Below, one piece after another: positions 1 through 8,764 of a DNA stretch of 52,586 bases (positions within the stretch are counted from its first letter, which is position 1; the number at the start of each line of letters is the position of its first letter). A program made the position numbers and the translations under genes. The notes below the pieces were generated by a model, which was not told the origin of the DNA, did no database searches, and saw only the letters and a program-made list of their open reading frames with translations. Source of the stretch: Desulfovibrio sp. An276. Its GTDB lineage: Bacteria; Desulfobacterota; Desulfovibrionia; Desulfovibrionales; Desulfovibrionaceae. The stretch covers positions 1 to 52,586 of the forward strand of contig NZ_NFJC01000022.1 of the NCBI RefSeq assembly GCF_002159665.1, in the 5' to 3' direction.

Positions 1-10
1 AATTATTATA

Positions 11-23
11 CCCCCCCCCCCCC
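11..23. repeat. Poly-C homopolymer tract (13 C)
   Basis: Thirteen consecutive C residues in otherwise AT-rich DNA, about 200 bases before the diguanylate cyclase start. Such tracts can slip during replication, but the position at the window edge means an assembly or contig-end effect cannot be excluded. Confidence 0.9.
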
Positions 24-219
24 GAAAAATTTATTGTATTTTTACAAGCAATATTTAAAATTTTTATGTTTTTGACAGGATTTGCTATTGACAGATCCCA
101 TAAAAAGGTTGGAAAAAAGCGCCATCAATATCATGTCACCACACTTTGGCCTCCCCCTGCCTTATACTCCTTAAACTTTCGGTAGCACATACAGTTCACT
201 CTTCTTCCGCTATTTTGCC

Positions 220-1917
220 ATGAAAACTCTCGCAGCAAAACCTCGCGTCATTCAGCTGTCTGCCCCGGATCTCACCTATGAATGGGATGTCCGCAACAAT
301 ATCATCTTTCTCACGAAAGGTATAAGGGAAAAACTGCACCTTGGCCCAGCCCCTGTCATTTCCAGGGAAGAGTTCACAAAACACATTCCCATAGAAAATT
401 CGGAAGCCAGGGAGAATGTGCTTAGGGAAATGCTTACAGGCAACAGTATCGCTATACAGGAACTTGTCTATCCCTTTGATTCTGTCATCCTGCATTCCTA
501 CCTTTTTGTCGTGCACAGGGAAGCCAACGGAGCGGCACGTACGATCATCGGCAATGTCTCAATCCAGGAAGAAGTTTCCTACACTCCATCCTACTCCTGC
601 GACGACAAGGTTTTGCTCCACGGTTTTCTGCGCTACGACGTAAAAAACAGGACAATTACTCTGGACAGCAACTGTGCAGCCCTTCTTGGGTACGAGGAGA
701 CAACACCCAAGAATATCAGCCTTCTTGAATTTCGCGCCATGGTCAATCCCGAGGATCTCAATGGCCTGGTTTTGCGTGCACAACTCATCTTTGAGCACAA
801 CCAGTGGGGCAACGACTTCGAAGACATCCTACGCCTGCGCAGACAGGATGGCACAGAAGCGCGCTTTCTTCTCCATATTTCCATCCTGGCGCGCAATGAA
901 CGTCGACAGGCTACAGAAGTAGTCGGCAGCCTGCGCATAGTAGACGAATTCACCCACCCGGTGCGCAATACCAACCTCATTCAGGCAATCAGCGCATCTG
1001 GAGATGGCCTCTGGGACTGGGATGTTGTTCACAACACCGTTTCCTATTCTCCAAGATACCTGTCCATGCTCGGCTATACCCCGGAGGAGTTTCCTGCTGT
1101 TCCCGAAAGCTGGATGAACAGTATTCATCCGGATGATGTAGAGCGGACAGTGAGTATGCAGCTTCTGGTCATCGACTCGCCCCAAAACGGTGACAGCTTC
1201 GAGTGTTCCTACAGAATGCGCCGCGCAGATGGCACTTACGCTTGGATACTGGGCAGGGGCTATGTCTCCCACAGGGATGCCAACGGCAAGGCCACCAGAC
1301 TGGTCGGTCTGCACACGGACATTACCACTCCCCAGGGAAACAGAGCCAGACTGGAAGATGCCGTGAACACCGATTCTCTCACCGGTGCCCACAGTCGCTG
1401 GTACTTCAACTCGGAAGTTCAGCGTGTCGAGCAGGCCCATATTCGTCCCGCAAGCATACTTGTTTTCGATCTCGACGGCCTGAAACTTGTGAACGACTAC
1501 CTGGGACATGATTGTGGTGACCGCATGATCAGGGAGTTTGCCGCACTGTTGCGCCAGAACGTGCGGTCTTCGGATTGTGTAGCCCGCATGGGCGGAGATG
1601 AATTTGCCATCCTGCTCCACAGATGCCCAAAAGGAAAGGCACGGGAAATCATGGAAAATATCGCAAAGGACGTGGCAAGACACAATCTGCATCCGGACGC
1701 CATTCCCCTGCATGTCTCCATGGCGGCAAGCACTGCCAGCTGTATGGACACGACGCTTCTGGACACCATAGTAGATGCGGACAAGGAAATGCTGCGTTAC
1801 AAGCACCTGCGCAGAAAGACAACGCTCAAGTCCATCAAGGACTACATCGAAAGGTACACATGCCAGCTGGTCACCCTGGACATCGAACGCTATCAGGGCA
1901 ACCTGGCTGACAAATAG
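220..1917 (+). CDS. PAS-domain diguanylate cyclase (GGDEF)
   Basis: Predicted cytoplasmic enzyme making cyclic di-GMP from two GTP. The 565 residues hold a divergent PAS-like region (about 10-115), a second PAS (about 130-240), a third PAS with the PAS-3 look and a C-terminal extension (about 252-375), then a GGDEF domain (about 376-540). The active-site GGDEF is intact at residues 458-462. An RxxD (residues 449-452) lies exactly five residues before it, which matches the product-inhibition I-site. There is no EAL domain and no membrane segment, so the sensed signal is probably cytoplasmic and read by the PAS domains. The ATG is the first start after an in-frame stop at 172, but it has no clear Shine-Dalgarno. 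The gene is monocistronic and converges on the methyltransferase gene, with a parS site between them. Confidence 0.93.
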   Translation: MKTLAAKPRVIQLSAPDLTYEWDVRNNIIFLTKGIREKLHLGPAPVISREEFTKHIPIENSEARENVLREMLTGNSIAIQELVYPFDSVILHSYLFVVHREANGAARTIIGNVSIQEEVSYTPSYSCDDKVLLHGFLRYDVKNRTITLDSNCAALLGYEETTPKNISLLEFRAMVNPEDLNGLVLRAQLIFEHNQWGNDFEDILRLRRQDGTEARFLLHISILARNERRQATEVVGSLRIVDEFTHPVRNTNLIQAISASGDGLWDWDVVHNTVSYSPRYLSMLGYTPEEFPAVPESWMNSIHPDDVERTVSMQLLVIDSPQNGDSFECSYRMRRADGTYAWILGRGYVSHRDANGKATRLVGLHTDITTPQGNRARLEDAVNTDSLTGAHSRWYFNSEVQRVEQAHIRPASILVFDLDGLKLVNDYLGHDCGDRMIREFAALLRQNVRSSDCVARMGGDEFAILLHRCPKGKAREIMENIAKDVARHNLHPDAIPLHVSMAASTASCMDTTLLDTIVDADKEMLRYKHLRRKTTLKSIKDYIERYTCQLVTLDIERYQGNLADK

Positions 1918-1973
1918 TCCTTCTCAATCATTTAAAGACAAATGACGGGGCTCATGTTTGATCTTTTGTCTTG

Positions 1974-1989
1974 TGTTTCACGTGAAACT
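1974..1989. other. parS centromere site 1 (15/16 match)
   Basis: TGTTTCACGTGAAACT differs only in the last base from the bacterial parS consensus TGTTTCACGTGAAACA. It sits in the 96-base gap between two convergent genes. ParB is encoded at 12.0 kb, so this is a likely ParB nucleation site. Confidence 0.85.
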
Positions 1990-2013
1990 TTTTGTCTCTT
2001 TGCTGCACAAGCA

Positions 2014-2790
2014 TCAGCGCAGCCAGGGGCAGAAGGCATGCGCAGAGTCGGTTGCCTTCTGCGTGCCCTGCGCGTCTCTTTCATAGAGAACAAGGTCCGG
2101 CAGTATGACGCAGTCCGCTTTGGCGTCTTTTTTTGCCTCGCAAAGAACCCTTGTTGCCTCTCGATTGGCAAAGGGGCGCATTACTTTCAGGGTACGCAAG
2201 CCAAAGCCCCCTGATTTCAGGCAGGACACAAGATGGGAAAGCCTTTGCGCTGGATAGATCACAAAAAGCCTGCCATGGTGCACAAGAAGCTCTCTAGCTG
2301 CCCTGAAAAAAAGTTCCAGGCTGTCGTGTCCCCTGCGGGCGCCTTCGTTGAGGGCCTTGTCGGACACAAGTCCGCTCCCAGCTTCCCAGTAGGGAGGGTT
2401 CATCAACACAATATCGCACAAGGGACGAGTATACGGCATGCGCTCCACAAGATCATGGCAAAAAAAGGTGCTGCGCTTTGAAAGCCCAAGAAGAGCGCCA
2501 TTTTCCAAAGCGCAGTCTACAAGCTGTCTTTCCCTGTCCACACCCAAGACCTTTGCCTTCTCCAGCAAAAGGCAAAGCCCAAGGGAGGAGGCCCCGCAGC
2601 CGCAGCCAAGATCGGCAGCTGCAAAAAGTCCCCTGCTCTCAAGGCCAAAAGCCTGATTGCGCAGGGGATTTTTGGGCATTGCCGGATGCCTTGCCAGGGT
2701 TTCCCTGACAAAACAGGGAAGCAGAAGGGCGTCCAGTGCAAAGCGCATGGAGCCCTGCGGCTGCTTCAGACCATTCGGAAATGTGTGCAT
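2014..2790 (-). CDS. trmN6: TrmN6/YfiC-family adenine-N6 methyltransferase
   Basis: SAM-dependent methyltransferase of 258 residues in the family that methylates A37 of tRNA1(Val). The N-terminus has the family's MRFALDALLL stretch (residues 15-24). Motif I is DLGCGCG (60-66) and the N6-adenine catalytic motif NPPY is at 131-134. The domain is complete. The start ATG lies three bases after the stop of the U32 gene, so the two are probably cotranscribed with the DsbA-like gene upstream; two of the three genes then concern RNA modification or folding. The exact target (tRNA, rRNA or DNA) is not proven by sequence: the NPPY motif is shared by many adenine and some release-factor methylases, but overall length and the N-terminal motif favour TrmN6. 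Confidence 0.75.
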   Translation of the reverse strand: MHTFPNGLKQPQGSMRFALDALLLPCFVRETLARHPAMPKNPLRNQAFGLESRGLFAAADLGCGCGASSLGLCLLLEKAKVLGVDRERQLVDCALENGALLGLSKRSTFFCHDLVERMPYTRPLCDIVLMNPPYWEAGSGLVSDKALNEGARRGHDSLELFFRAARELLVHHGRLFVIYPAQRLSHLVSCLKSGGFGLRTLKVMRPFANREATRVLCEAKKDAKADCVILPDLVLYERDAQGTQKATDSAHAFCPWLR

Positions 2791-2793
2791 GCC

Positions 2794-4923
2794 TTATAAA
2801 AGAGGATTTTCCCAGTTGAAGAGGCCAGGCCTTGGCTGCCTTGGCAGACTCTGGGGCGGCCTTTCCTGCAGGGTCACGGAAAAGCTGTAACCGGCCTTTT
2901 CTAGTTCCGGGCGCTTTTCGGTCAGATCCATTTCCCAGCCAGGATAGAGCCACACATTCTGGCCGTATTGCCTGGCCCAGAAAAGCTCACCCTTGGGAGA
3001 GGCGAAGGGCTCGTTCAGGCGCACGCCCAAGGCACCAAAACGACTGATGCCCACAGGCCACGATCCTTTGAGAACGTACCCCAATGGCAAAGCACTCAGG
3101 CGGGGAAGAGAGAGCATAAGCTCCCTGTTGAGTTCCGGGGAAACGATGGCAGCCTTGAAGCCCATGTCGGCGTAGAGAGCAATGGCGCGGTCGTTTGCTA
3201 TGTTGCAAAACGGCCCTGCCACAAGAAAGGCGTTTTCGTCCCCGCGCATCTTCTCGTCAAAGAGACCCAGCTGCCAGGGAGCGTTCAAGACAAAGGTTCT
3301 GGCCCCTTCCCTCCACAGGCGCACAATCATGCGCTGATAGTCCTTTTCCTCCTCTGTCCACAAAACAGGGGGCAGCCACCAGCCAAAGCGCCGCACTGCT
3401 GTTCTGGAAAGCTCTGCGGACTTGGGGGTGAGCCACAGACAGGAGAGGAAGTTTCTGGCCCCCCTGGTTTCCTTGCCCTGGGGCAGGCTTGCGTGCACTG
3501 TCATGGCAGGCACATAGACCTTCTTGCAGGGCGCAAGAGGGGCAAGATCGACGTCCACATTTGTTGTTCTGCGTTCCGGCAGGCTCTCAAGCCTTGCCTT
3601 CCACTCGGAAAGTATGCGTTCGAGCTCCACTTCCCTGCGATCTATGAGGTAGACGGCAACTCCTGCCTTGGGCGTCTTGTGTCTTGGCACGCGCAAATAG
3701 TAGGTCCCGCCCTTTGGCGTCTGGCGAGTGACAGGGAGGGTCGAATGCCAGCGCTCGTCCTCTATCCCTATGCGCAGATAATCGTGCACCTTCAAATCCT
3801 GAAAGGGTTTCACGCAAGGTACACCGTTGGCTGCTATGGCAACCTTGCCAATGAGCAGGCCAGAGCTTGTCTGGCCTGAGGGATTGACTGGCACAACCTG
3901 TCTTCCGGGCAGGAAGCGGGCATGGGTTGCTGGGCGCCCGAGGGCCATTTCCAATATGCCCACTGCCATTTTCCTGGCCTTGCTGTCCGTGGGGTTGTCA
4001 CGCAATATGCGGTAGGCAGTCACGGTGTGGTAGACGTAATGGGGGCCCTTCTTGCGTCCCTCTATTTTCCAGGAAATCAGATGGGGAACGCCAATGAGCG
4101 TTTTTGTCAGCACATCCACTGACAGGTCTTCGCAGGAAAAATAACGGCCGGACTGGTTCTTGCCCACTCTTGCGTCATGTCCCCTGCCCCTGGTCTGCGC
4201 ACCCTGCCTTCTGAAGCCTTCCTGGCCCTTTCTCTCGTCCTGCTGCCTCTGCTGCTGAGCCTGCAGGATTTCCGGCCCCTGCGCGTACACCCTGCGACAG
4301 GGCTGCACGCATCTGCCGCGCAAACCGCTCTTGCCGCCCATGTAGCTGGACCAGTAGCAGCGTCCGGAAACACAGTAGCACAAGGCACCGTGCACAAAGC
4401 TTTCCAGCTCCAGATCCTCAGGACAGGATTCGGCCATAAAGCGAATCTCATCGATGTTGAGCTCGCGCGGGAGCACAACCCTGTTGGCCCCAAGCTCGCG
4501 GGCAAGGACAAGCCCTGCCGGATGGGTCACGTTGGCAAGGGTCGACAGGGTTATCGATCCTGTAAAGCCTACGTCCCTGGCTACCTTCAGCATGGCCAGA
4601 TCCTGAACGATGATGGCGTCGCAACCAACCTGATTTTCAAGGCGATACAGAAGTCGTGCTGCAGCCTCCACCTCGTTGTCCTTGATCAGATTGTTCATGG
4701 CAACTGTCACCCTGGTCCCGTTTTCATGGGCAAGGTCCGTAAGCCGTGAAAGTTCTGTCAGTCCGAAATTCTCGGCCTGCATACGGGCAGAAAACTGCTT
4801 GAGCCCCAGGTAGATGTTGTCTGCGCCTGCAGCAAGGGCAGCCAGAAAGCAGGATGTGTCCCCTGCGGGAGCAAGGATTTCCGGCCTGTCACAGGTAGGT
4901 CTGGGCAAATCTGGTCTTGTCAA
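2794..4923 (-). CDS. U32 peptidase-family protein (RNA hydroxylation type)
   Basis: A 709-residue protein with the U32 signature at residues 174-192 (ESFVHGALC followed by SGRC). Four cysteines (182, 189, 205, 209) match the Fe-S ligands of the family. Members such as RlhA and TrhP hydroxylate 23S rRNA or tRNA wobble uridine rather than cleave protein, and a collagenase activity is less likely here. The long C-terminal half (after about 270) matches the extended U32 architecture. The start is TTG: its minus-strand leader reads GAGG seven bases upstream and no ATG or GTG is better placed. It follows the DsbA-like gene by 78 bases and is followed after three bases by the methyltransferase, suggesting one operon. 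The precise substrate cannot be told. Confidence 0.85.
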   Translation of the reverse strand: MTRPDLPRPTCDRPEILAPAGDTSCFLAALAAGADNIYLGLKQFSARMQAENFGLTELSRLTDLAHENGTRVTVAMNNLIKDNEVEAAARLLYRLENQVGCDAIIVQDLAMLKVARDVGFTGSITLSTLANVTHPAGLVLARELGANRVVLPRELNIDEIRFMAESCPEDLELESFVHGALCYCVSGRCYWSSYMGGKSGLRGRCVQPCRRVYAQGPEILQAQQQRQQDERKGQEGFRRQGAQTRGRGHDARVGKNQSGRYFSCEDLSVDVLTKTLIGVPHLISWKIEGRKKGPHYVYHTVTAYRILRDNPTDSKARKMAVGILEMALGRPATHARFLPGRQVVPVNPSGQTSSGLLIGKVAIAANGVPCVKPFQDLKVHDYLRIGIEDERWHSTLPVTRQTPKGGTYYLRVPRHKTPKAGVAVYLIDRREVELERILSEWKARLESLPERRTTNVDVDLAPLAPCKKVYVPAMTVHASLPQGKETRGARNFLSCLWLTPKSAELSRTAVRRFGWWLPPVLWTEEEKDYQRMIVRLWREGARTFVLNAPWQLGLFDEKMRGDENAFLVAGPFCNIANDRAIALYADMGFKAAIVSPELNRELMLSLPRLSALPLGYVLKGSWPVGISRFGALGVRLNEPFASPKGELFWARQYGQNVWLYPGWEMDLTEKRPELEKAGYSFSVTLQERPPQSLPRQPRPGLFNWENPLL

Positions 4924-5001
4924 GGGTATACCTCGTTATGGCGGAACAGCACGTGTTCCAATAAGCGTCTTAAAGCCAGGGAACAAGGGAAGGGAAAAGG
5001 T

Positions 5002-5787
5002 CTAACGGTTCAGCTCTATTTCAATGGCCCTGCGAAACATGTTGATGGGTACGGCCCCGCGTATGACCAGGTTGTTGACAAGGAAGCAGGGTGTTCCCTC
5101 TATGCCGAGCCTGTCTGCATCATCGAGATCTTCCTTCAGGATCCTTGCCACAAGCTTCTGCCTGCGGGCGCTGTCCATCTTCTTCATGTCCACGCCGATT
5201 TCCATGGCGGCCTCGCGCAGGTATTCCTCTCCCTTGCCTATGAGCTTGTCGTAATTGTCAAAAAGCAGGCGATAGAATTTCCAGGCCTTTTCCTCGCTCT
5301 GCTGGGAGATGGCCACAAAGTACTGCGAGGCAAGCCCCGCTATGCCCTGGGGATCCAGGGGCATGTTCTTGAAGACAAAGGAGACCTTGCCGGAATATTC
5401 CTTGATCAGCTGCTCCACTGTCCTTTCCGCCCTGCGGCAATAGGTACAGGTGAAGTCCGAGAAGGCAACTATCTGCACCTTGGCGTTCTTTAATCCAACC
5501 CTGGGACGATTTTCCGTCTTGACGTCCTTGGGAATTTTGGCGTCCTGGGCCCACTGCTTCTCAAGATTGGAAAGCTTCTTGCTGTCCGATCCCATCTGGG
5601 CAATGTCAAGAACTGTCTCGCAATGCTCCCTCAAGAAATCCAGGAGCACTTCCGGATGCTCGCGCAAAAGCTCCTCAAGAGCCGGCCTAAGATCCTTCGG
5701 GCTTATTTCCCCAGCCTCTGCCCTGGCCGGCGTAGCTGCAAAAAGGGACAGGGCCAGAAGGGTCGAAAGGGCAAGCTTTCCTCTCAT
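5002..5787 (-). CDS. Periplasmic DsbA/DsbG-like thiol-disulfide oxidoreductase
   Basis: The 261-residue product has a cleavable signal peptide (residues 1-23, ending ARA), an alpha-helical N-terminal segment (about 25-95) and a DsbA-type thioredoxin domain. The redox motif is CTYC (114-117) and the cis-proline loop is GTP (231-233). This is the architecture of the Com1/ScsC-like DsbA family, where the N-terminal helices mediate oligomerisation. It probably introduces or isomerises disulfides in periplasmic proteins; CcmG/CcmH-like reductants were not found in the window, so a role in cytochrome maturation is possible but only inferred. The ATG is preceded by TAGGAGAG at good spacing. A candidate sigma70-type promoter lies about 190 bases upstream. 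Confidence 0.88.
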   Translation of the reverse strand: MRGKLALSTLLALSLFAATPARAEAGEISPKDLRPALEELLREHPEVLLDFLREHCETVLDIAQMGSDSKKLSNLEKQWAQDAKIPKDVKTENRPRVGLKNAKVQIVAFSDFTCTYCRRAERTVEQLIKEYSGKVSFVFKNMPLDPQGIAGLASQYFVAISQQSEEKAWKFYRLLFDNYDKLIGKGEEYLREAAMEIGVDMKKMDSARRQKLVARILKEDLDDADRLGIEGTPCFLVNNLVIRGAVPINMFRRAIEIELNR

Positions 5788-5940
5788 CAGTCTCTCCTAT
5801 GTGGGCAAAACCAGGGATCTGTCCCGTGGCAATTGTTTTTCGCGTATTTTCCTGACCAGCACCTTCTTCTCTCCCTTGCAGTCTTCACTCCCCTTTTCGA
5901 TCCACGAAAAAAAAGAAGAAAAACGTGCAATAGAACAGGG

Positions 5941-6032
5941 GTGTTGAGCCTTGGAGCAGGACTGGATCAAGAGAGATACGTACAAAATCAGCCCCTGTCA
6001 AAGGTTTTGCAAACCTGAAAAAGGCTCAACAC
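5941..6032. repeat. 12-bp inverted repeat flanking the promoter
   Basis: GTGTTGAGCCTT (5941-5952) and its exact complement AAGGCTCAACAC (6021-6032) enclose the candidate promoter. Inside is a small stem AGGTTT-TGC-AAACCT. It could be paired operator sites or an RNA stem; its function is unknown. Confidence 0.6.
5973..6001 (-). promoter_or_regulatory. Candidate promoter of the DsbA-U32-TrmN6 operon
   Basis: On the minus strand TTGACA (6001-5996) is followed after 17 bases by TATCTC (5978-5973). The -35 is perfect, the -10 weak. The rest of the 5788-6095 gap holds the inverted repeat listed next and the exporter terminator; no gene is visible in it. Confidence 0.4.
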
Positions 6033-6067
6033 AAAAGGCCCCCGCACACGCAGGGGCCTTCAAAAAA
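6033..6067 (-). terminator. Terminator of the TauE operon
   Basis: Minus-strand stem AAGGCCCCTGC / GCGGGGGCCTT with a four-base loop, followed by TTTTGTG. It lies 30-60 bases after the stop of the 234-residue membrane protein gene. Confidence 0.8.
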
Positions 6068-6095
6068 ATCGGAAAGTCAGGGAAATTGCCTGTTT

Positions 6096-6800
6096 CTACT
6101 TGTGCATGCTCAGGCCAATGCCTTCAAACAGTTGGAATATGCCAAAGCCATACCAGAGGGTATAGAGGATGTAGAAGACAAGCATGCCTACGATCAGAGG
6201 AATATGCTCCTTCACCTTGGTAATTTCTATCATGTAGAAATTGTTGCCTGGCTCAAGAGCCTTCTTCAGGGTCACGTCGACAATCTTTGCGTACTCTATG
6301 TGTCCCTGCTTCTGCAGTTCCTGAATTGCGGGATGCAGAAGGGACCACCAGCACTTAGCCACCTGCAGGGCAGGCATTCTGTACTTTTCCTCAATGGGCT
6401 TGTGCTCGTTGTAGTAGAGGGTATCGCCCACGTCGGCAGCAGCGTTGAGGATGCTTCCAAGATCACCCTTGAAATGCAGGCGACCTTCCTTGTCGTAGTT
6501 GGCCTCGGCACCGACAATGCTCAGCACGCGGGCCGCACCATAGCTGTACTTGTGTTCCAGGGGAACATTGACTTCTATTGTCTTGCCTTCCACAGCGTCG
6601 ATTTCCTTGCGAACTTCGGGAAGGAAGTAGGAGGAGCCCTTGGCAAGGGAGTTGAAGACGGAATCTGCAAACTGCAGGCCGGTCAGCCTGTTGCCATAAT
6701 TATCGTGCAGCATGGGGAACAAGAGATAAATGCACACTGCAAAAAAGGAACCGACCATGACTATGCCGGCCACAAAGTGTTTTCTGCTGCGAATCAACAT
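6096..6800 (-). CDS. TauE-linked membrane protein of unknown function
   Basis: I do not recognise a named domain in these 234 residues. Visible are an N-terminal membrane segment (about 9-31), a roughly 165-residue mixed hydrophilic region predicted to be outside the cytoplasm, and a C-terminal membrane segment (about 199-222). The layout (two membrane anchors around a soluble domain) suggests an accessory or sensory subunit rather than a transporter. Its ATG overlaps the TAA stop of the exporter gene by one base (TAATG), a sign of translational coupling, and both share one terminator. The function is therefore probably tied to the exporter, for example substrate presentation or gating, but this is inference. 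Confidence 0.8.
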   Translation of the reverse strand: MLIRSRKHFVAGIVMVGSFFAVCIYLLFPMLHDNYGNRLTGLQFADSVFNSLAKGSSYFLPEVRKEIDAVEGKTIEVNVPLEHKYSYGAARVLSIVGAEANYDKEGRLHFKGDLGSILNAAADVGDTLYYNEHKPIEEKYRMPALQVAKCWWSLLHPAIQELQKQGHIEYAKIVDVTLKKALEPGNNFYMIEITKVKEHIPLIVGMLVFYILYTLWYGFGIFQLFEGIGLSMHK

Positions 6801-8080
6801 TAGCTGCCCTCCTCTCTAAGCTTTTTGATGTTCAGGACAAACTTGCTGATCACCCAGAAACCGAAGAAGGCAACAACAGCCCAGAAGATGATGTTGCCGA
6901 CAAATTCGATACCGTTGACAAGATTGGCTGGCAGGGAAATCACTTCCATTTCGACCAGCTTCTTGGGAAGGGTGGCAACTCTGTTCACAAAGCCTGCCAG
7001 AATGGACATGGCGTAGAAGCCACGGATCTGCGCGCCCTTGACGACCTTGGTGGTGAGAGCGCCAATCTGGATTCCGAGGAGGGATCCGAGCAGCATGCCG
7101 ACGGCCAGAGTGTAGAACACGTAGCCGTAGATGGCGTACTGGCCCACAGCGGCAAAGCCGGCGGTGAAGATGATCTGGAAAATATCCGTACCCACTGTCG
7201 TCATGGCGGACACGCCAAATACGTAGACGAACATCGGGAAGGTGACAAAACCGCCGCCCACGCCCATGATGGCTGCGAGCATGCCCACAAAGACACCGCC
7301 AAGGGCGATGATCCAGGCGGAAATGCGACGTCCGCCGGGCACTGCCTGCTCGTCAAATGTGATGGTGGGAGGAATGTGCAGGGACTGCAGCTTGAGAGAA
7401 ATGGCCGTCCTGTTGGCTGTGGCAGGATTGGAGTCTGTGGGCGCCTTGGGCTTGTTCTTGGGCACAATCCTGTTGGTCAGGCGCAGATAGTCGTACAGCG
7501 CATAGAAGCCGAGGAAGCCCAGAAGAAGTGCGTAGATGACCGTGATGAAGACGTCCGAGAGGATGGGGCTGAAATTGTAGAGCCCCTTGTTGATGGCGCC
7601 ACCCACAAAGGTGCCGAAGATGGAACCGACCAGGAAGGCCATGGCCAGACGCACGGACACGTTGCCCAGCTTCTTGTGGATGGTTGTGCCCATGATGGCC
7701 TTGGCAAAGATGTGAAAGAGGTCAGTACCCACAGCCAAGATACCCTTAACGCCAACTGCCATCAGAGCGGGTGTGATGATGAAGCCACCGCCTGCACCAA
7801 TACAGCCGGTGATAAGTCCTGCAGCCACACCTACTGCTATGGACGTAAGAAAGATGCTCGTGGTGTAGAAGGAGGGCGCATAGGCTGCCTTGCCTCCGAG
7901 CATCTCGTGTTCAAAGTAGGCCTCTGCACAGCAAACTGCCAGGATCGGCACTGCCAAGGCCAGGACGATAAGAAGTTTTTTTCGGTTTTTCAGGATGGAA
8001 GTCGATGCTTCCAGATCCCAACGGGCATAGGCTTGCGATCCCGCCAGGAGAAACTCGTACAATTGTCTGCCAATGCTCAT
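6800..8080 (-). CDS. TauE/SafE-family sulfite/sulfonate exporter
   Basis: Membrane protein of 426 residues. It has the two-fold repeated glycine-rich motif of the family: GCIGAGGGFIITPAL in the first half and GVGGGFVTFPMFV in the second. There are about eight to nine membrane segments, with a cytoplasmic linker between the halves and a hydrophilic N-terminus before the first membrane helix. Families of this type export sulfite, sulfoacetate or thiosulfate-like anions, which suits a sulfur-respiring organism, though the substrate is not readable. I chose the start at 8080 because its ATG is preceded by AAGGGGG at good spacing; an ATG at 8158 would add 26 residues but has no ribosome site close by. 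It is the first gene of a two-gene operon. Confidence 0.85.
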   Translation of the reverse strand: MSIGRQLYEFLLAGSQAYARWDLEASTSILKNRKKLLIVLALAVPILAVCCAEAYFEHEMLGGKAAYAPSFYTTSIFLTSIAVGVAAGLITGCIGAGGGFIITPALMAVGVKGILAVGTDLFHIFAKAIMGTTIHKKLGNVSVRLAMAFLVGSIFGTFVGGAINKGLYNFSPILSDVFITVIYALLLGFLGFYALYDYLRLTNRIVPKNKPKAPTDSNPATANRTAISLKLQSLHIPPTITFDEQAVPGGRRISAWIIALGGVFVGMLAAIMGVGGGFVTFPMFVYVFGVSAMTTVGTDIFQIIFTAGFAAVGQYAIYGYVFYTLAVGMLLGSLLGIQIGALTTKVVKGAQIRGFYAMSILAGFVNRVATLPKKLVEMEVISLPANLVNGIEFVGNIIFWAVVAFFGFWVISKFVLNIKKLREEGS

Positions 8081-8764
8081 GAAAACCCCCTTGCTTGTTG
8101 CGCATCTCCACATGCGCATTTCTTCACACAAAAAGGAAGAAACAGTTTCGTCTACCATGTGAACTTTTTTCTGTGAACCCCCTCAAGAAACAATGAAGTA
8201 CTCTCTCGGGCAGCATAAATTTTCCCAGACTCGGCATCACAGCACAAAAAAATTTGTGATCACGGAATATTATATTTTTAACACATAGCTCCCCAAATAT
8301 GGAAAAAAACTTTTTGCGCGATTGTAAATTTTCCGACCAGAAATTTTGACACTATCTTGCCTCGAACATGCGCAGCAGACACTGTTTGTAAATTTATACA
8401 TAAATTACAAAGCATTATAAGATTTACACAGTGTAATATCGGATATTTTTTAACACACATTAGAGAAATTTTTCACAAATAAGAAAAATATGATTTCTAT
8501 GCTTGTATTTTACCCTGCAAAACTAAAGACTACCTGATTTGCACAGAGCCAAACCCGCACTTCATGCAAACGGGGACTGGCAAAGCGCTCCTTTTTGTGA
8601 AAAACTTCCTTCTGTTGCCTGGCAAGTCAAGCGACTGCAAAAAAAATGTTTCCTGGCGTTTGCGACAGAGACGGCAGTGATACAGGACAACAAATCTCTG
8701 TTTCACGTGAAACAGTGCCGGACATGGGGGATCGGCAGGCTTGGTATCCACAAGGGAGGCGCAC
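8081..8764. other. Divergent AT-rich intergenic region between exporter and MFS genes
   Basis: No gene is visible here. The region must hold promoters for both flanking genes. It contains a parS site (8699-8714), a 13-base palindrome TTACACAGTGTAA (8424-8436), and GTGATCAC near 8257. No promoter stands out enough to call. Confidence 0.7.
8699..8714. other. parS centromere site 2 (perfect)
   Basis: TGTTTCACGTGAAACA, a 16/16 match to the parS palindrome, 50 bases before the MFS start codon. It is expected to be a ParB loading site. Confidence 0.93.

Noticed and set aside
145..165. sigma54-like promoter (TTGGC...TGCC) before the diguanylate cyclase
   Set aside because: The GG and GC elements are nine bases apart instead of the required ten, and the rest of the consensus is poor.
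4943..4959. GGAACA...TGTTCC dyad between the DsbA-like and U32 genes as a further iteron
   Set aside because: It has the same hexamer as the origin repeats but is isolated and 24 kb away; probably coincidence.
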